NCBI GenBank assembly: GCA_027625225.1
Contig: JAQBWG010000022.1
Location: 1-14,228, forward strand
Reading direction: 5' to 3'
Length of the DNA stretch: 14,228 bases
Source of the DNA: Chloroflexota bacterium
GTDB lineage: Bacteria; Chloroflexota; Dehalococcoidia; Lucifugimonadales; VGZR01
The notes beneath the pieces were generated by a model. That model did not search any database. It saw only the letters and a program-made list of their open reading frames with translations, and was not told where the DNA came from. The position numbers and the translations under genes were made by a program. Numbering within the stretch: the stretch's first letter is position 1; each line of letters begins with the position of its first letter. Shown here piece after piece: positions 13,848 to 14,228 of this stretch.

Positions 13848-14228
13848 AAAGTCCAGGCGATCACGCTGTTCTTCCTGGGTGGGGCTTCGGAAATACAGGA
13901 CGAGGCCAAGAACGCAGGCGAGGAGTTCTGGGTAGCTATCGTGGGGCCGCTGACGAGTTTCGTGCTGGCGGGCATATTCGCTTTGCTCGACGGGGCCATA
14001 CAGAACGGAAACGAGCAGCTCGACACGATATTCGGATACCTGTGGTTCATCAATTTAGCCCTGGGTATATTCAATCTGGCGCCGGCGTTCCCGATGGACG
14101 GCGGCCGGGTACTGCGGGCGCTGGTGTGGAAGTCGACCGGCAGTTTGAGCAGAGCGAACACGGTGGCGACGACGGTGGGGCAACTTTTGGGATTCGCCCT
14201 CATCGGCGTCGGTCTGTTCTATATATTC
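13848..14228 (+). pseudogene. Site-2 protease family (peptidase M50) fragment, N-terminal half missing, 3' end beyond window
   Basis: The rightward frame opens after TAA 13845-13847 and runs to the window end (127 codons). It matches the second half of the membrane core of M50 zinc proteases: VQAITLFFLGGASEIQDEAKNAG, EEFWVAIVGPLTSFVLAGIFALL (membrane segment), GYLWFINLALGIFNLAPAFPMDGGRVLRAL. The last contains the N-x-x-P-x-x-P-x-D-G-G metal-ligand motif (14073-14105). A last hydrophobic segment, QLLGFALIGVGLFYIF, is cut by the edge. The HExxH helix that should lie about 20-30 residues before VQAITLF is absent in every upstream frame I read. Deleting one A from the run 13846-13850 would extend the frame by SRGVKV, which also fits the family, but nothing further upstream does. 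There is no start codon in the usual place. Confidence 0.82.

Noticed and set aside
13766..14203. 145-codon minus-strand frame through the end of the window
   Set aside because: Antisense to the M50 fragment, which carries the N-x-x-P-x-x-P-x-D-G-G motif and membrane segments. It has no recognisable content.
1..14228. CRISPR array, tRNA, rRNA, insertion sequence or phage genes
   Set aside because: No spaced direct repeats, cloverleaf-like segments, transposase or phage motifs were seen on reading both strands. The only tandem repeat is inside a coding frame.

Overview
The window (about 57% GC by eye, no rRNA or tRNA seen) looks like chromosomal sequence from an uncultivated bacterium, most likely a Chloroflexota lineage of the Dehalococcoidia/SAR202 kind. 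This is an inference from gene content: CO-dehydrogenase/xanthine-dehydrogenase family subunits, a BNR-repeat 'glycosyl hydrolase', formamidase/acetamidase, a crotonase, a Ser/Thr kinase and a secreted repeat protein. No marker gene proves the taxonomy. REGION 1 (1-4040): a divergent pair of clusters. Leftward run coxS-like (2Fe-2S) and coxM-like (FAD) subunits of a molybdenum hydroxylase; the large subunit would lie beyond position 1. Rightward run a CoxG-like SRPBCC protein, a BNR/Asp-box beta-propeller gene broken by two homopolymer frameshifts, and a crotonase-fold protein. REGION 2 (4037-8586, leftward): a five-gene operon made of ABC ATPase, permease, lipoprotein solute-binding protein, acetamidase/formamidase-family amidase and alpha/beta hydrolase, with overlaps or short gaps throughout. 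It reads as uptake followed by hydrolysis of an unknown, possibly amide-bearing, organic compound. It collides tail to tail with region 1 through a shared CTAG. REGION 3 (8644-10501, leftward): a two-gene signalling unit with a strong promoter whose start point lies in a perfect 9-bp inverted repeat. It encodes a stand-alone OmpR-type winged-helix domain, then a Ser/Thr kinase fused to a response-regulator receiver, and ends at a good intrinsic terminator. REGION 4 (10551-12088, leftward): an Fe-S assembly pair, a MIP18/DUF59 protein and an Mrp/ApbC-type P-loop ATPase, each with its own predicted promoter and separated by a terminator. The ATPase lacks the usual CxxC. REGION 5 (12135-14228): a leftward secreted protein with 23-residue repeats cut by an in-frame TAA, preceded by a small secreted-type protein lacking an N-terminal signal. 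That gene meets, head to head, a rightward site-2-protease (M50) fragment that has lost its HExxH half. This looks like a breakpoint or an assembly join near 13830-13850. The frameshifts, the nonsense codon and the join together mean that sequence error must be considered throughout.
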